Shown here piece after piece: positions 34,510 through 41,270 of a stretch of DNA of 45,977 nt. Position numbers and translations under genes: made by a program. Source of the stretch: Thermodesulfobacteriota bacterium (GTDB lineage: Bacteria > Desulfobacterota > Thermodesulfobacteria > Thermodesulfobacteriales > Thermodesulfobacteriaceae). How positions within the stretch are numbered: position 1 is the first letter of the stretch; every line of letters starts with the position of its first letter. Under the pieces are notes generated by a model, which did no database searches, was not told the DNA's origin, and was given only the letters and a program-made list of their open reading frames with translations. The DNA is taken from the NCBI GenBank assembly GCA_030550555.1, contig JAUQPD010000044.1:1-45977 (forward strand), written 5' to 3'.

Positions 34510-37310
34510 TACTTAGATATCTCCTTAACAACTTCTAAACATCTATAACAGAGTTCTGGATTTTCAAGAGTTCCCACTTCTGGCCTTCTTTGCCAACACC
34601 TCTCACATTTCTTATATTGAGTTTTCCTAATAGAAATCTTAAGTCCTTTAATTTCATCAGACACAAAAAGAGGGTCTTCAAGATCGGGGACTTCTTCAAA
34701 CTTAGCAACCATGAGAAAATATTCCCAAAAAGCGTGATCCCTGAGAAGGGATCTATATTCTTCTACTGGGAAATAGTATAATTCTGCCTCAAGGGAGGAA
34801 CCAATGATTTTTAAATCCTTTCTTGCTATTTCAAGGGCTCTGAGGAACTCTTCTCTTAAAAGGAGAGTATTCTTCCAAAAAGAGAGCTCCTCCTCACTGA
34901 GCTGGAAATCGTAGTCTGGAAGATCCGCTAGAAATACTGATTCGAGATCTCCTTTTGAATAGGGGAGATTTTGCCAAATTTCCTCCGCGGTAAAGGAAAG
35001 AATAGGAGCCATAGTCTTGACAAGGGTGTCAAGGGCATAGTAGAGCACGGTCTGAGTTGCTCTTCTCTTGAAACTATCTGGAGCTTCACAATAGAGGTAG
35101 TCTCTATTTATATCAATGAAAAGAGAGGACAATTCAACTGAGCAAAAGCGATGGATCTCATAGGTGACCAGGTGAAATTCAAAATTTTCATAGGCCCTTT
35201 TGATTTTATTCAGACTCTGTGAGAGGCAGTGTAGGAGGTAACGCTCAAATGGAGGAAGTTTCTCAAAGGGGATGAGATGACGCTCGGGATCAAAGTCATA
35301 GAGATTTCCAAGGAGAAACCTACAGGTGTTGCGAATTTTTCTGTAGGTCTCAACAAGTCTGTCAAGGATTTCCTGAGAGATCTTTATGTCGTCCCTATAA
35401 TCTTCTGCAGACACCCAAAGACGAACAATCTCTGCTCCATATTTTTTGATCAAATCCTGAGGATGAATTACATTTCCCAGGCTCTTTGACATCTTTCTAC
35501 CTTTTCCGTCAACGACAAAACCATGGGTAAGAATCATCTTATAAGGAGGTACTCCTCTTGTGCCAACCGAACAGAGGAGGGAGCTTTGGAACCACCCTCT
35601 GTGCTGATCTGAACCTTCAAGATAAAGATCTGCAGGAAAGGTTAATTCTTCTCTTCTCTCAAGAACACCTGCAAAGGATACACCTGAATCAAACCAAACA
35701 TCAAGAATATCTTTTTCTTTTGAAAAGACTGTGCCTCCACACTTTGGACACTTTGCATTTTCTGGTAAGAGCTCCTCTGGTGTGAGAGTAAACCAGATAT
35801 CAGTGCCTTCTTTTTTAAAAAGCTCTATTACCTTTTCATAAAACTTATAATCCTTGAGGATTTCCCCACAACTCTCACATTTAAAGACGGTAATAGGAAC
35901 TCCCCAGACCCTCTGGCGAGATATACACCAATCGGGCCTACTTTCAAGCATGCTCTGAATTCGATTTATGCCCCAAGAGGGTATAAATTTTACATTCTTT
36001 AGAGCATTGAGAGCCTTAGTTCTTAACGCCTTTGCTTCCATGGATATAAACCACTGGTATTCTGCCCTAAAAATGATTGGTTTCTTACAGCGCCAGCAGT
36101 GGGGGTAGTTATGGGTTATTCTTCCGGACCTGAATAGGAGGCCTCTGTTCGAAAGCTCTGAAAGAATTATTTCATTTGCCTTTGATAGAGTTAATCCTCC
36201 AACAAGAGGTGTGTCAGGATAGAATTTCCCTTCCTCATCAACTGGCGTATATATCTCAAGACCATATTTTAGACCAACAAGATAGTCCTCTTCTCCATGC
36301 CCAGGAGCGATATGGACGATTCCAGTACCTGTGTCAAGGGTCACAAAATCAGCAAGTACAAAGAGACTCTCTCTCTCATAGAAGGGATGTTTAGCCTTTT
36401 TGCCCTCAAGTAAGGTTGGGGAAAATCTGGCCAAAATCTTAGGAAGATCAATTCCTAATTCTACACAGAGAGCAGAGAGTCTACCTTCTGCAACAATTAA
36501 ATATTCTCCTTCAAGCTCAATTAAGAGATAGGTAAACTCTGGGTTAAGGGCAAGGGCAAGGTTTGCAGGAAGCGTCCAAGGAGTAGTTGTCCAAATGACA
36601 ACAAAGGTTGGTTTATCTAATACAAGTTTAAGTTCTCTTTCAAGAAAATTGATAGTCTCAGTTGTTAAAGGAAATTTGACATAAATTGAAGGAGATTCGT
36701 GAGGTTCATATTCTACTTCTGCCTCTGCGAGGGCTGTTACACAGGTAGGGCACCAAAATACGGGTTTTTTCCTCCTATAGACCTGATCTGTTTCAAGGAA
36801 GCGAAGGAACTCCCTTGCAATCACTGCCTCATACTCGGGATCCATTGTGAGATAGGGTTTTGACCAATCTCCGAAAACTCCAAGTCTTTTAAACTCCTCT
36901 CGCTGAATGTTAATGAACCGCTCAGCATACTTTCTACAGGCTTCTCTTATCTGTAATGGAGGTAGCTCTCCTCTCTTGACATTGAGCTCACGCTCTACAT
37001 TTAACTCTATCGGAAGCCCATGGCAGTCCCACCCAGGAATAAAAGGAGCCTGAAAGCCCATCATAGTTCTACTCTTGATGATGATATCCTTAAGAATTTT
37101 ATTAAGAGCAGTGCCAAGATGAATATGGCCGTTTGCATAAGGAGGACCATCGTGGAGCACAAAGAGTGGTGCTCCCTTCCTTTTTTCAAGCATCTTCTTA
37201 TATATAGCTCTCTCCTCCCAAAAAGCTAAGAATAGAGGCTCTCTTTCTGTGAGATTGGCCTTCATTGGAAAATCTGTCTTTGGGAGATTTAGAGTGTCCT
37301 TCCAGTCCAT
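34509..37310 (-). CDS. ileS: Isoleucyl-tRNA synthetase
   Basis: This class I synthetase charges tRNA-Ile and edits valine. Its 933 residues are full length for the bacterial type. The HIGH-type motif is in PPYANGHIHLGTALNKILKD near residue 58. The editing domain has TTTPWTLPANLALALNPEFT near 240. KMSKSLGNV near 605 is the second nucleotide-binding motif. A C-terminal zinc finger is visible (CERCWQRRPEVGTLENPELC with YRC). It is first of the ileS-lspA-TPR-pabB run, with a GAGG ribosome site. It is divergent from the zinc-ribbon gene, with 181 bases between. No T-box leader was recognised there. Confidence 0.98.
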   Translation of the reverse strand: MDWKDTLNLPKTDFPMKANLTEREPLFLAFWEERAIYKKMLEKRKGAPLFVLHDGPPYANGHIHLGTALNKILKDIIIKSRTMMGFQAPFIPGWDCHGLPIELNVERELNVKRGELPPLQIREACRKYAERFINIQREEFKRLGVFGDWSKPYLTMDPEYEAVIAREFLRFLETDQVYRRKKPVFWCPTCVTALAEAEVEYEPHESPSIYVKFPLTTETINFLERELKLVLDKPTFVVIWTTTPWTLPANLALALNPEFTYLLIELEGEYLIVAEGRLSALCVELGIDLPKILARFSPTLLEGKKAKHPFYERESLFVLADFVTLDTGTGIVHIAPGHGEEDYLVGLKYGLEIYTPVDEEGKFYPDTPLVGGLTLSKANEIILSELSNRGLLFRSGRITHNYPHCWRCKKPIIFRAEYQWFISMEAKALRTKALNALKNVKFIPSWGINRIQSMLESRPDWCISRQRVWGVPITVFKCESCGEILKDYKFYEKVIELFKKEGTDIWFTLTPEELLPENAKCPKCGGTVFSKEKDILDVWFDSGVSFAGVLERREELTFPADLYLEGSDQHRGWFQSSLLCSVGTRGVPPYKMILTHGFVVDGKGRKMSKSLGNVIHPQDLIKKYGAEIVRLWVSAEDYRDDIKISQEILDRLVETYRKIRNTCRFLLGNLYDFDPERHLIPFEKLPPFERYLLHCLSQSLNKIKRAYENFEFHLVTYEIHRFCSVELSSLFIDINRDYLYCEAPDSFKRRATQTVLYYALDTLVKTMAPILSFTAEEIWQNLPYSKGDLESVFLADLPDYDFQLSEEELSFWKNTLLLREEFLRALEIARKDLKIIGSSLEAELYYFPVEEYRSLLRDHAFWEYFLMVAKFEEVPDLEDPLFVSDEIKGLKISIRKTQYKKCERCWQRRPEVGTLENPELCYRCLEVVKEISK

Positions 37311-37401
37311 AAATCCTCCAACCAGCTGAAGTGGTAAGACTATCTAAGCGCAATTTTATCACATTTTAAAGAAAGAGCATCGTCAATTGGGGTCGACAGC
37401 T

Positions 37402-37428
37402 TTGGTCCTTGTGAAATAAGTATATAAT
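37402..37428 (+). promoter_or_regulatory. Possible promoter of the zinc-ribbon gene
   Basis: TTGGTC (37402-37407) and a perfect TATAAT (37423-37428) have a short 15-base spacer, 63 bases before the ATG. The -10 is convincing; the -35 is not. Confidence 0.35.
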
Positions 37429-37491
37429 TATTGTAAATAGGTTTTAAAAGTTTAAAATGTTAAGTATGTAAAAATTTGAGGGAGGAGGTTT

Positions 37492-37809
37492 ATGAAGATA
37501 GAGATTGAAGGAGCGATTATCAAATTTATACCTGAAACCCAGAGAGAGGCTGAAGAGCTTGATGCTCTTTGGAAGCTTGTAGCGAGGTGCGATGAGGAGA
37601 ATAGGAAAATTCTTCCCCTTGGAGTTTATGTTCCTGGAAGTTCTCCATATGCCCAATTTTATGTAGAGGGGCTAAAGACAAAAGCAGAGCCCGAAAGGGT
37701 GGTTAAAAAGGTCCGTTATGTGTGTATGATCTGTAATCGTATGGAGGAGTATCCAGAGAGTGCTCCTAACCCTATATGTTGTGGACAACCCATGTATTGT
37801 ATGGATTAA
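37492..37809 (+). CDS. Conserved-looking hypothetical protein with a C-terminal zinc-ribbon-like cysteine motif
   Basis: The 105-residue protein is unassigned. The first 70 residues are a mixed alpha/beta segment (MKIEIEGAIIKFIPETQREA, ILPLGVYVPGSSPYAQFYVE). The end carries YVCMICNRMEEYPESAPNPI followed by CCGQPMYCMD. CxxC followed about 16 residues later by CCGxPM recalls desulfoferrodoxin/rubredoxin-type and zinc-ribbon knuckles. A single metal site (Zn or Fe) is likely. AGGAGG precedes the ATG. It ends in a 4-base overlap with the convergent FlhB-like gene, and has its own probable promoter. Confidence 0.7.
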   Translation: MKIEIEGAIIKFIPETQREAEELDALWKLVARCDEENRKILPLGVYVPGSSPYAQFYVEGLKTKAEPERVVKKVRYVCMICNRMEEYPESAPNPICCGQPMYCMD

Positions 37810-38105
37810 GGTTTTTTGTCTTTTAGATTTTGTGAGAGTTTCTCTCTGAGGCGGTCATTTAGTTTAAATGCCCAGGCCAAGACAATGGCGACCGCCTTAT
37901 ATAGTTCAGGTGGAATAGGCTTTTGGACTTCTAATTTGTAAAGTTGTTGGACAAGCTTATGATCCTCTTTTATTGGGATTCCATGCTCCTTAGCTATTTT
38001 TAGTATAAGCTCAGCTAAGGAACCTTTACCTTTAGCGACAACTTGGGGCACTCCCTTCTCAGGATCATAACTCAGAGCAACTGCTATTTTCTCCTTCTCT
38101 TCCAC
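37806..38105 (-). CDS. FlhB C-terminal-domain-like protein (stand-alone export switch homolog)
   Basis: The 99 residues match the cytoplasmic domain of FlhB/YscU proteins after the autocleavage site: KIAVALSYDPEKGVPQVVAK, KIAKEHGIPIKEDHKLVQQL and PIPPELYKAVAIVLAWAFKL. The membrane part and the NPTH cleavage motif are absent. Short FlhB-like proteins of this kind are known near flagellar loci, with unclear function. No other export genes lie beside it here, though motAB is at 13781-15415. Transcription starts divergently from the aldolase/phosphatase gene. Confidence 0.85.
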   Translation of the reverse strand: MEEKEKIAVALSYDPEKGVPQVVAKGKGSLAELILKIAKEHGIPIKEDHKLVQQLYKLEVQKPIPPELYKAVAIVLAWAFKLNDRLREKLSQNLKDKKP

Positions 38106-38112
38106 TTTTCTG

Positions 38113-38141
38113 TTTACTTGGAGGTAGGTTTTTGTTATAAT
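38113..38141 (+). promoter_or_regulatory. Candidate promoter of the FBP aldolase/phosphatase gene
   Basis: TTTACT (38113-38118), 17 bases, and TATAAT (38136-38141) lie 58 bases before the ATG at 38199. A second TATAAT occurs at 38147-38152, exactly 11 bases further on, which could give an alternative start. Confidence 0.5.
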
Positions 38142-38198
38142 TTGATTATAATAGTATATTCGGAAAATTTTGAAAACTTGCGTCTAAGGAGGTTGCCT

Positions 38199-39338
38199 AT
38201 GAAACTGACCCTCTCAGTGATTAAGGCTGACATTGGTGGCTATGTTGGTCACTCTTCAGTTCATCCTGAGGTAATAAGTAGAGTTAGGGAAGTTGCGCTT
38301 GAGGGGAAGGATAGAGGAGTAATTCTTGATGTTTCTGTCATCTCCTGTGGAGATGATATTGCCTTGGTGATGACCCATAATAAGGGAATTGATGCTACTG
38401 AAGTGCATGAACTTGCCTGGAATGCTTTTAGAGAGGGAACAGAGGTTGCAAAAAAACTTAAGATGTATGGAGCAGGGCAGGATCTCTTGACTGATGCCTT
38501 TTCTGGAAATGTTAAAGGAATGGGACCAGGTGTTGCGGAGATGGAATTTGAAGAGAGAAAAAGTGAGCCTGTAATCGTCTTCTTTGCAGACAAAACCTCA
38601 CCTTCTGCCTGGAATCTTCCTCTCTATGAAATGTTTGCAGATCCTATGAATACCGCAGGCCTTGTGATAGATCCTTCAATGCATGATGGATTTATCTTTG
38701 ATGTAATGGATGTCTATAGTGGAATGACCATTCAGCTTAGAACTCCCGAAGAGCTCTATGATCTCTTGGTCTTCATTGGAGCAACAAGTAGATATTGCGT
38801 AAGGGCAGTTTATCGTAAAAAAGATGGAGAAATTGCTGCAGTTGCCTCAACTCAAAAGCTCTCCTTAATGGCTGGACGCTATGTAGGAAAGGATGATCCT
38901 GTATTGATTGTGAGATGTCAGAGTGGATTTCCTGCTGTAGGAGAGGCCCTTGAGCCCTTTGCAAGACCTTGGTTTGTTGAAGGATGGATGAGGGGGTCCC
39001 ACACAGGTCCTCTTATGCCTGTCTCCTTCTCTCAAGCAAAGCCTACACGTTTTGATGGTCCTCCAAGGGTGATCGCAGCAGGCTATCAGATCTGTGAAGG
39101 ACATCTTATAGGACCAGTAGATCTCTTTGATGATCCTGCCTTTGATCAAGCCCGTCAAGATGCAAGCCTTATGGCAAACTATCTCAGAAGACAGGGAATC
39201 TTTGAACCCCACAGATTACCACCAGAAGAAATGGAATATACTACGTTACCAAAGGTTCTGGAAAAATTAAAAGACCGCTTTAAATTAGCTGACAGTGTGA
39301 GGCCTAAGCTAAGCACAGAGGGAGAGGTAGCAGAATAA
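38199..39338 (+). CDS. fbp: Bifunctional fructose-1,6-bisphosphate aldolase/phosphatase (archaeal type, class V)
   Basis: This one-way gluconeogenic enzyme condenses triose phosphates and hydrolyses the product to fructose 6-phosphate on one active site. The 379 residues match along their length: MKLTLSVIKADIGGYVGHSS, ISCGDDIALVMTHNKGIDAT, YGAGQDLLTDAFSGNVKGMG, ADKTSPSAWNLPLYEMFADP, RYVGKDDPVLIV and PTRFDGPPRVIAAGYQ. Tyr228 and Lys231 in YVGK correspond to the aldolase residues Y229/K232 described for archaeal enzymes. The aspartate and glutamine blocks for metals are present. ATG 38199 has AGGAGG at 38187-38192. The open frame runs 52 codons further upstream, but that part overlaps the promoter and has no family character. 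Confidence 0.96.
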   Translation: MKLTLSVIKADIGGYVGHSSVHPEVISRVREVALEGKDRGVILDVSVISCGDDIALVMTHNKGIDATEVHELAWNAFREGTEVAKKLKMYGAGQDLLTDAFSGNVKGMGPGVAEMEFEERKSEPVIVFFADKTSPSAWNLPLYEMFADPMNTAGLVIDPSMHDGFIFDVMDVYSGMTIQLRTPEELYDLLVFIGATSRYCVRAVYRKKDGEIAAVASTQKLSLMAGRYVGKDDPVLIVRCQSGFPAVGEALEPFARPWFVEGWMRGSHTGPLMPVSFSQAKPTRFDGPPRVIAAGYQICEGHLIGPVDLFDDPAFDQARQDASLMANYLRRQGIFEPHRLPPEEMEYTTLPKVLEKLKDRFKLADSVRPKLSTEGEVAE

Positions 39339-40078
39339 TGTATATCCCTCTTTACAACATAGTTTTTGACCCTAAGGATCTTACCTTAGAGGATGAGATA
39401 GTTTTCGATTGCCATAAAGGGGTTGTCTGCTTTACACGCTGTTGCTATGATGTAAAGCTCGTGCTATCACCCTATGATCTTCTTCGACTCAAAAGGGCTT
39501 TACAACTGACCACAGAGGAGTTTGTAGAGAAATATGGTGAATTTTTTATTGGAGAAGTAACTCAACTTCCTGTAATTGCGTTAAATATGAATCCTTATGA
39601 CTATTCCTGTCCTTTTCTACAGGAAAAGGAGGGCTGTAAGGTCTATGAAGACCGGCCCTCTGCCTGTAGGATCTATCCTCTTGCCCGCTATTTTGCCGAA
39701 AATGAAAAGGGTGAAAAGATTGAACTTTATAAAATTATTAGAGAAACCCATTGCAAAGGACACTACGAAACAAGACCAATAAAGGTCAAGGATTACTTGG
39801 TAGAGCAGGGGCTTCTTCCCTATCATCATTTTAATGATCTCTGGGGTGAAGTAGTTCTCAAAAGACAAAAATTTGCCCACATTCCCTTAACAGGAGATCT
39901 TCTTGACCTTATCTACACAATGGCTTATGACCTTGAGACCTTAAGAGATTCATTGAAGACTGGAGATTTTCCCTATCTTAGGCAAGAAGATGCAGATCTT
40001 TCTGACGAAGAACTTTTAGAAAAGTCCTTAATGGCTATAAGAGATGAAGTCCTCACTGAAGAAAATATAAACTGGTAA
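39338..40078 (+). CDS. YkgJ-family cysteine-cluster protein (putative zinc/iron-binding)
   Basis: The 246 residues carry the YkgJ/UPF0153 cysteine pattern: CHKGVVCFTRCCYDVKLVLS at residues 25-44, then YSCPFLQEKEGCKVYEDRPS and ACRIYPLARYF. These cysteines probably bind a metal or Fe-S centre; the biochemical role is unknown. The C-terminal half (MAYDLETLRDSLKTGDFPYL onward) is acidic and helical, with no recognised domain. The ATG overlaps the last base of the previous stop (TAATG), so it is probably co-translated with the aldolase/phosphatase. It is followed by the exbD-type gene after 7 bases. Confidence 0.82.
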   Translation: MYIPLYNIVFDPKDLTLEDEIVFDCHKGVVCFTRCCYDVKLVLSPYDLLRLKRALQLTTEEFVEKYGEFFIGEVTQLPVIALNMNPYDYSCPFLQEKEGCKVYEDRPSACRIYPLARYFAENEKGEKIELYKIIRETHCKGHYETRPIKVKDYLVEQGLLPYHHFNDLWGEVVLKRQKFAHIPLTGDLLDLIYTMAYDLETLRDSLKTGDFPYLRQEDADLSDEELLEKSLMAIRDEVLTEENINW

Positions 40079-40085
40079 ACAAAGC

Positions 40086-40484
40086 ATGAAATTTAGAAAT
40101 AGACTACAGGATGAGATAAATGTTATACCTCTTGTAGACATTGTGCTTGTTATCTTAATAATCTTTATGATTACAGCCCCCCTAATGACTACAGGGCTTG
40201 AGGTGGATCTCCCAAAGACCAAGGACAGTCCTGTGACTCAAAAGGAAAAAAAGCCTCTAAGGATCACAATAACACACTCTGGCGAAATAAAGGTCTCAGG
40301 GGAAACGGTAACTCTTGAACAGCTCTCAAGGTGGCTCTATGAAGCTAGAAGGAATCAGCTTGTTGAAGAGATTCAGATTGAGGCAGACCGGAGAGCCTTG
40401 TATGACACAGTTGCAAAAGTTCTTTCGGAGGTGAGAAGAGCTGGTTTTACTCAAGTAGGCCTTCTTACCCAGCCTGATCGATAG
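40086..40484 (+). CDS. ExbD/TolR-family proton-channel protein
   Basis: ExbD/TolR proteins pair with ExbB/TolQ to convert proton flow into mechanical work on the outer membrane. The 132 residues start with a short cytoplasmic tail and a membrane helix containing NVIPLVDIVLVILIIFMITA, in which the Asp is the proton-binding residue. A periplasmic domain follows, with TGLEVDLPKTKDSP and a LYDTVAKVLSEVRRAGFTQV helix before GLLTQ. No ExbB/TolQ gene is nearby, so its partner is encoded elsewhere. The tonB-like gene starts 24 bases downstream. Tol or Ton membership cannot be decided from sequence alone. Confidence 0.88.
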   Translation: MKFRNRLQDEINVIPLVDIVLVILIIFMITAPLMTTGLEVDLPKTKDSPVTQKEKKPLRITITHSGEIKVSGETVTLEQLSRWLYEARRNQLVEEIQIEADRRALYDTVAKVLSEVRRAGFTQVGLLTQPDR

Positions 40485-40508
40485 GTTTAAAGAATTCCCG
40501 AAAAAGCT

Positions 40509-41270
40509 ATGCAGATTCTCTCTTTCAGTCTATCACTTATATTTAACTTCCTCTTTTTAATAATTTTCTCTTTAAGTTTTACCTTTTCAATAAAAAAACC
40601 TGAACCTATTCTTATTAGTTTAGTTGATACTCCAATTCAAAATCCCAATATTCCAAAAGAAATAGACTTTCCTCAGAGAGAGACTATGAGGGAGCAGGAA
40701 AGGATCTCTCCTCCCACGAGAGATCCTGCAGGTCTTACTCGAAAAAAAGAAGACTCAATGGAAGAAAGGTTTCTTCAAAACAGGATTTCAGCTCTAAGAG
40801 CTCAGAGGGAAAGAACTATTTCTCAAAAGAGGGAGGATGAATCTACCTATCTTAGTGAAAGGTTAAGTTCCCTCAGGGACAGGGTCAACAAAACACAAGG
40901 CTCAATTCAATCAGTTCAATCGTCACCAACAATTCAAGCAGGATCTAAAAGAGTAGATTCCCTTACAAAGGGGGCCCCCTCTGAACAGAAGCTCCCATCT
41001 GAATACCTCTTCCTTGTTAAAAGAAAACTTCAGACTCACTTTGAGATACCTATTTATCTAAAAAACAAACCAAATCTAAGTGCTCTTGTTGAGATAGAGG
41101 TGAAAGAAAATGGGGAAATTGTCAAGATAAATTTTGTAAGAGCAAGTAGTGATCCAGCCTTCAATAGAGCTGTAGAGAACTGTCTTAGAGCAGTGAATCC
41201 CCTACCAGTTAATAGAGCGGTTAGACTTAGGATTGAGTTTCGCACTGATGGAGTTGGAAACATAAGTTAG
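40509..41270 (+). CDS. TonB/TolA-like energy transducer
   Basis: The 253-residue protein has an N-terminal anchor helix (about 5-27), followed by a polar, Glu/Arg/Ser-rich linker (50-170) with RISPPTRDPAGL and a coiled-coil stretch. A C-terminal domain of about 90 residues (LVKRKLQTHFEIPIYLKNKP, LVEIEVKENGEIVKINFVRA, AFNRAVENCLRAVNPLPVNR) fits the TonB/TolA C-terminal fold. The fit to TolA is as good as to TonB. It overlaps the convergent EAL-domain gene by 44 bases. It is in an operon with the ExbD/TolR gene. Confidence 0.83.
   Translation: MQILSFSLSLIFNFLFLIIFSLSFTFSIKKPEPILISLVDTPIQNPNIPKEIDFPQRETMREQERISPPTRDPAGLTRKKEDSMEERFLQNRISALRAQRERTISQKREDESTYLSERLSSLRDRVNKTQGSIQSVQSSPTIQAGSKRVDSLTKGAPSEQKLPSEYLFLVKRKLQTHFEIPIYLKNKPNLSALVEIEVKENGEIVKINFVRASSDPAFNRAVENCLRAVNPLPVNRAVRLRIEFRTDGVGNIS

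Noticed and set aside
37311-37491. Possible T-box or riboswitch leader before ileS
   Set aside because: No specifier loop, antiterminator or conserved T-box sequence could be recognised in the 181 bases.
38043-38198. 52-codon upstream extension of the FBP aldolase/phosphatase frame
   Set aside because: It overlaps the promoter and the divergent FlhB-like gene and lacks family similarity; AGGAGG at 38187-38192 supports ATG 38199.
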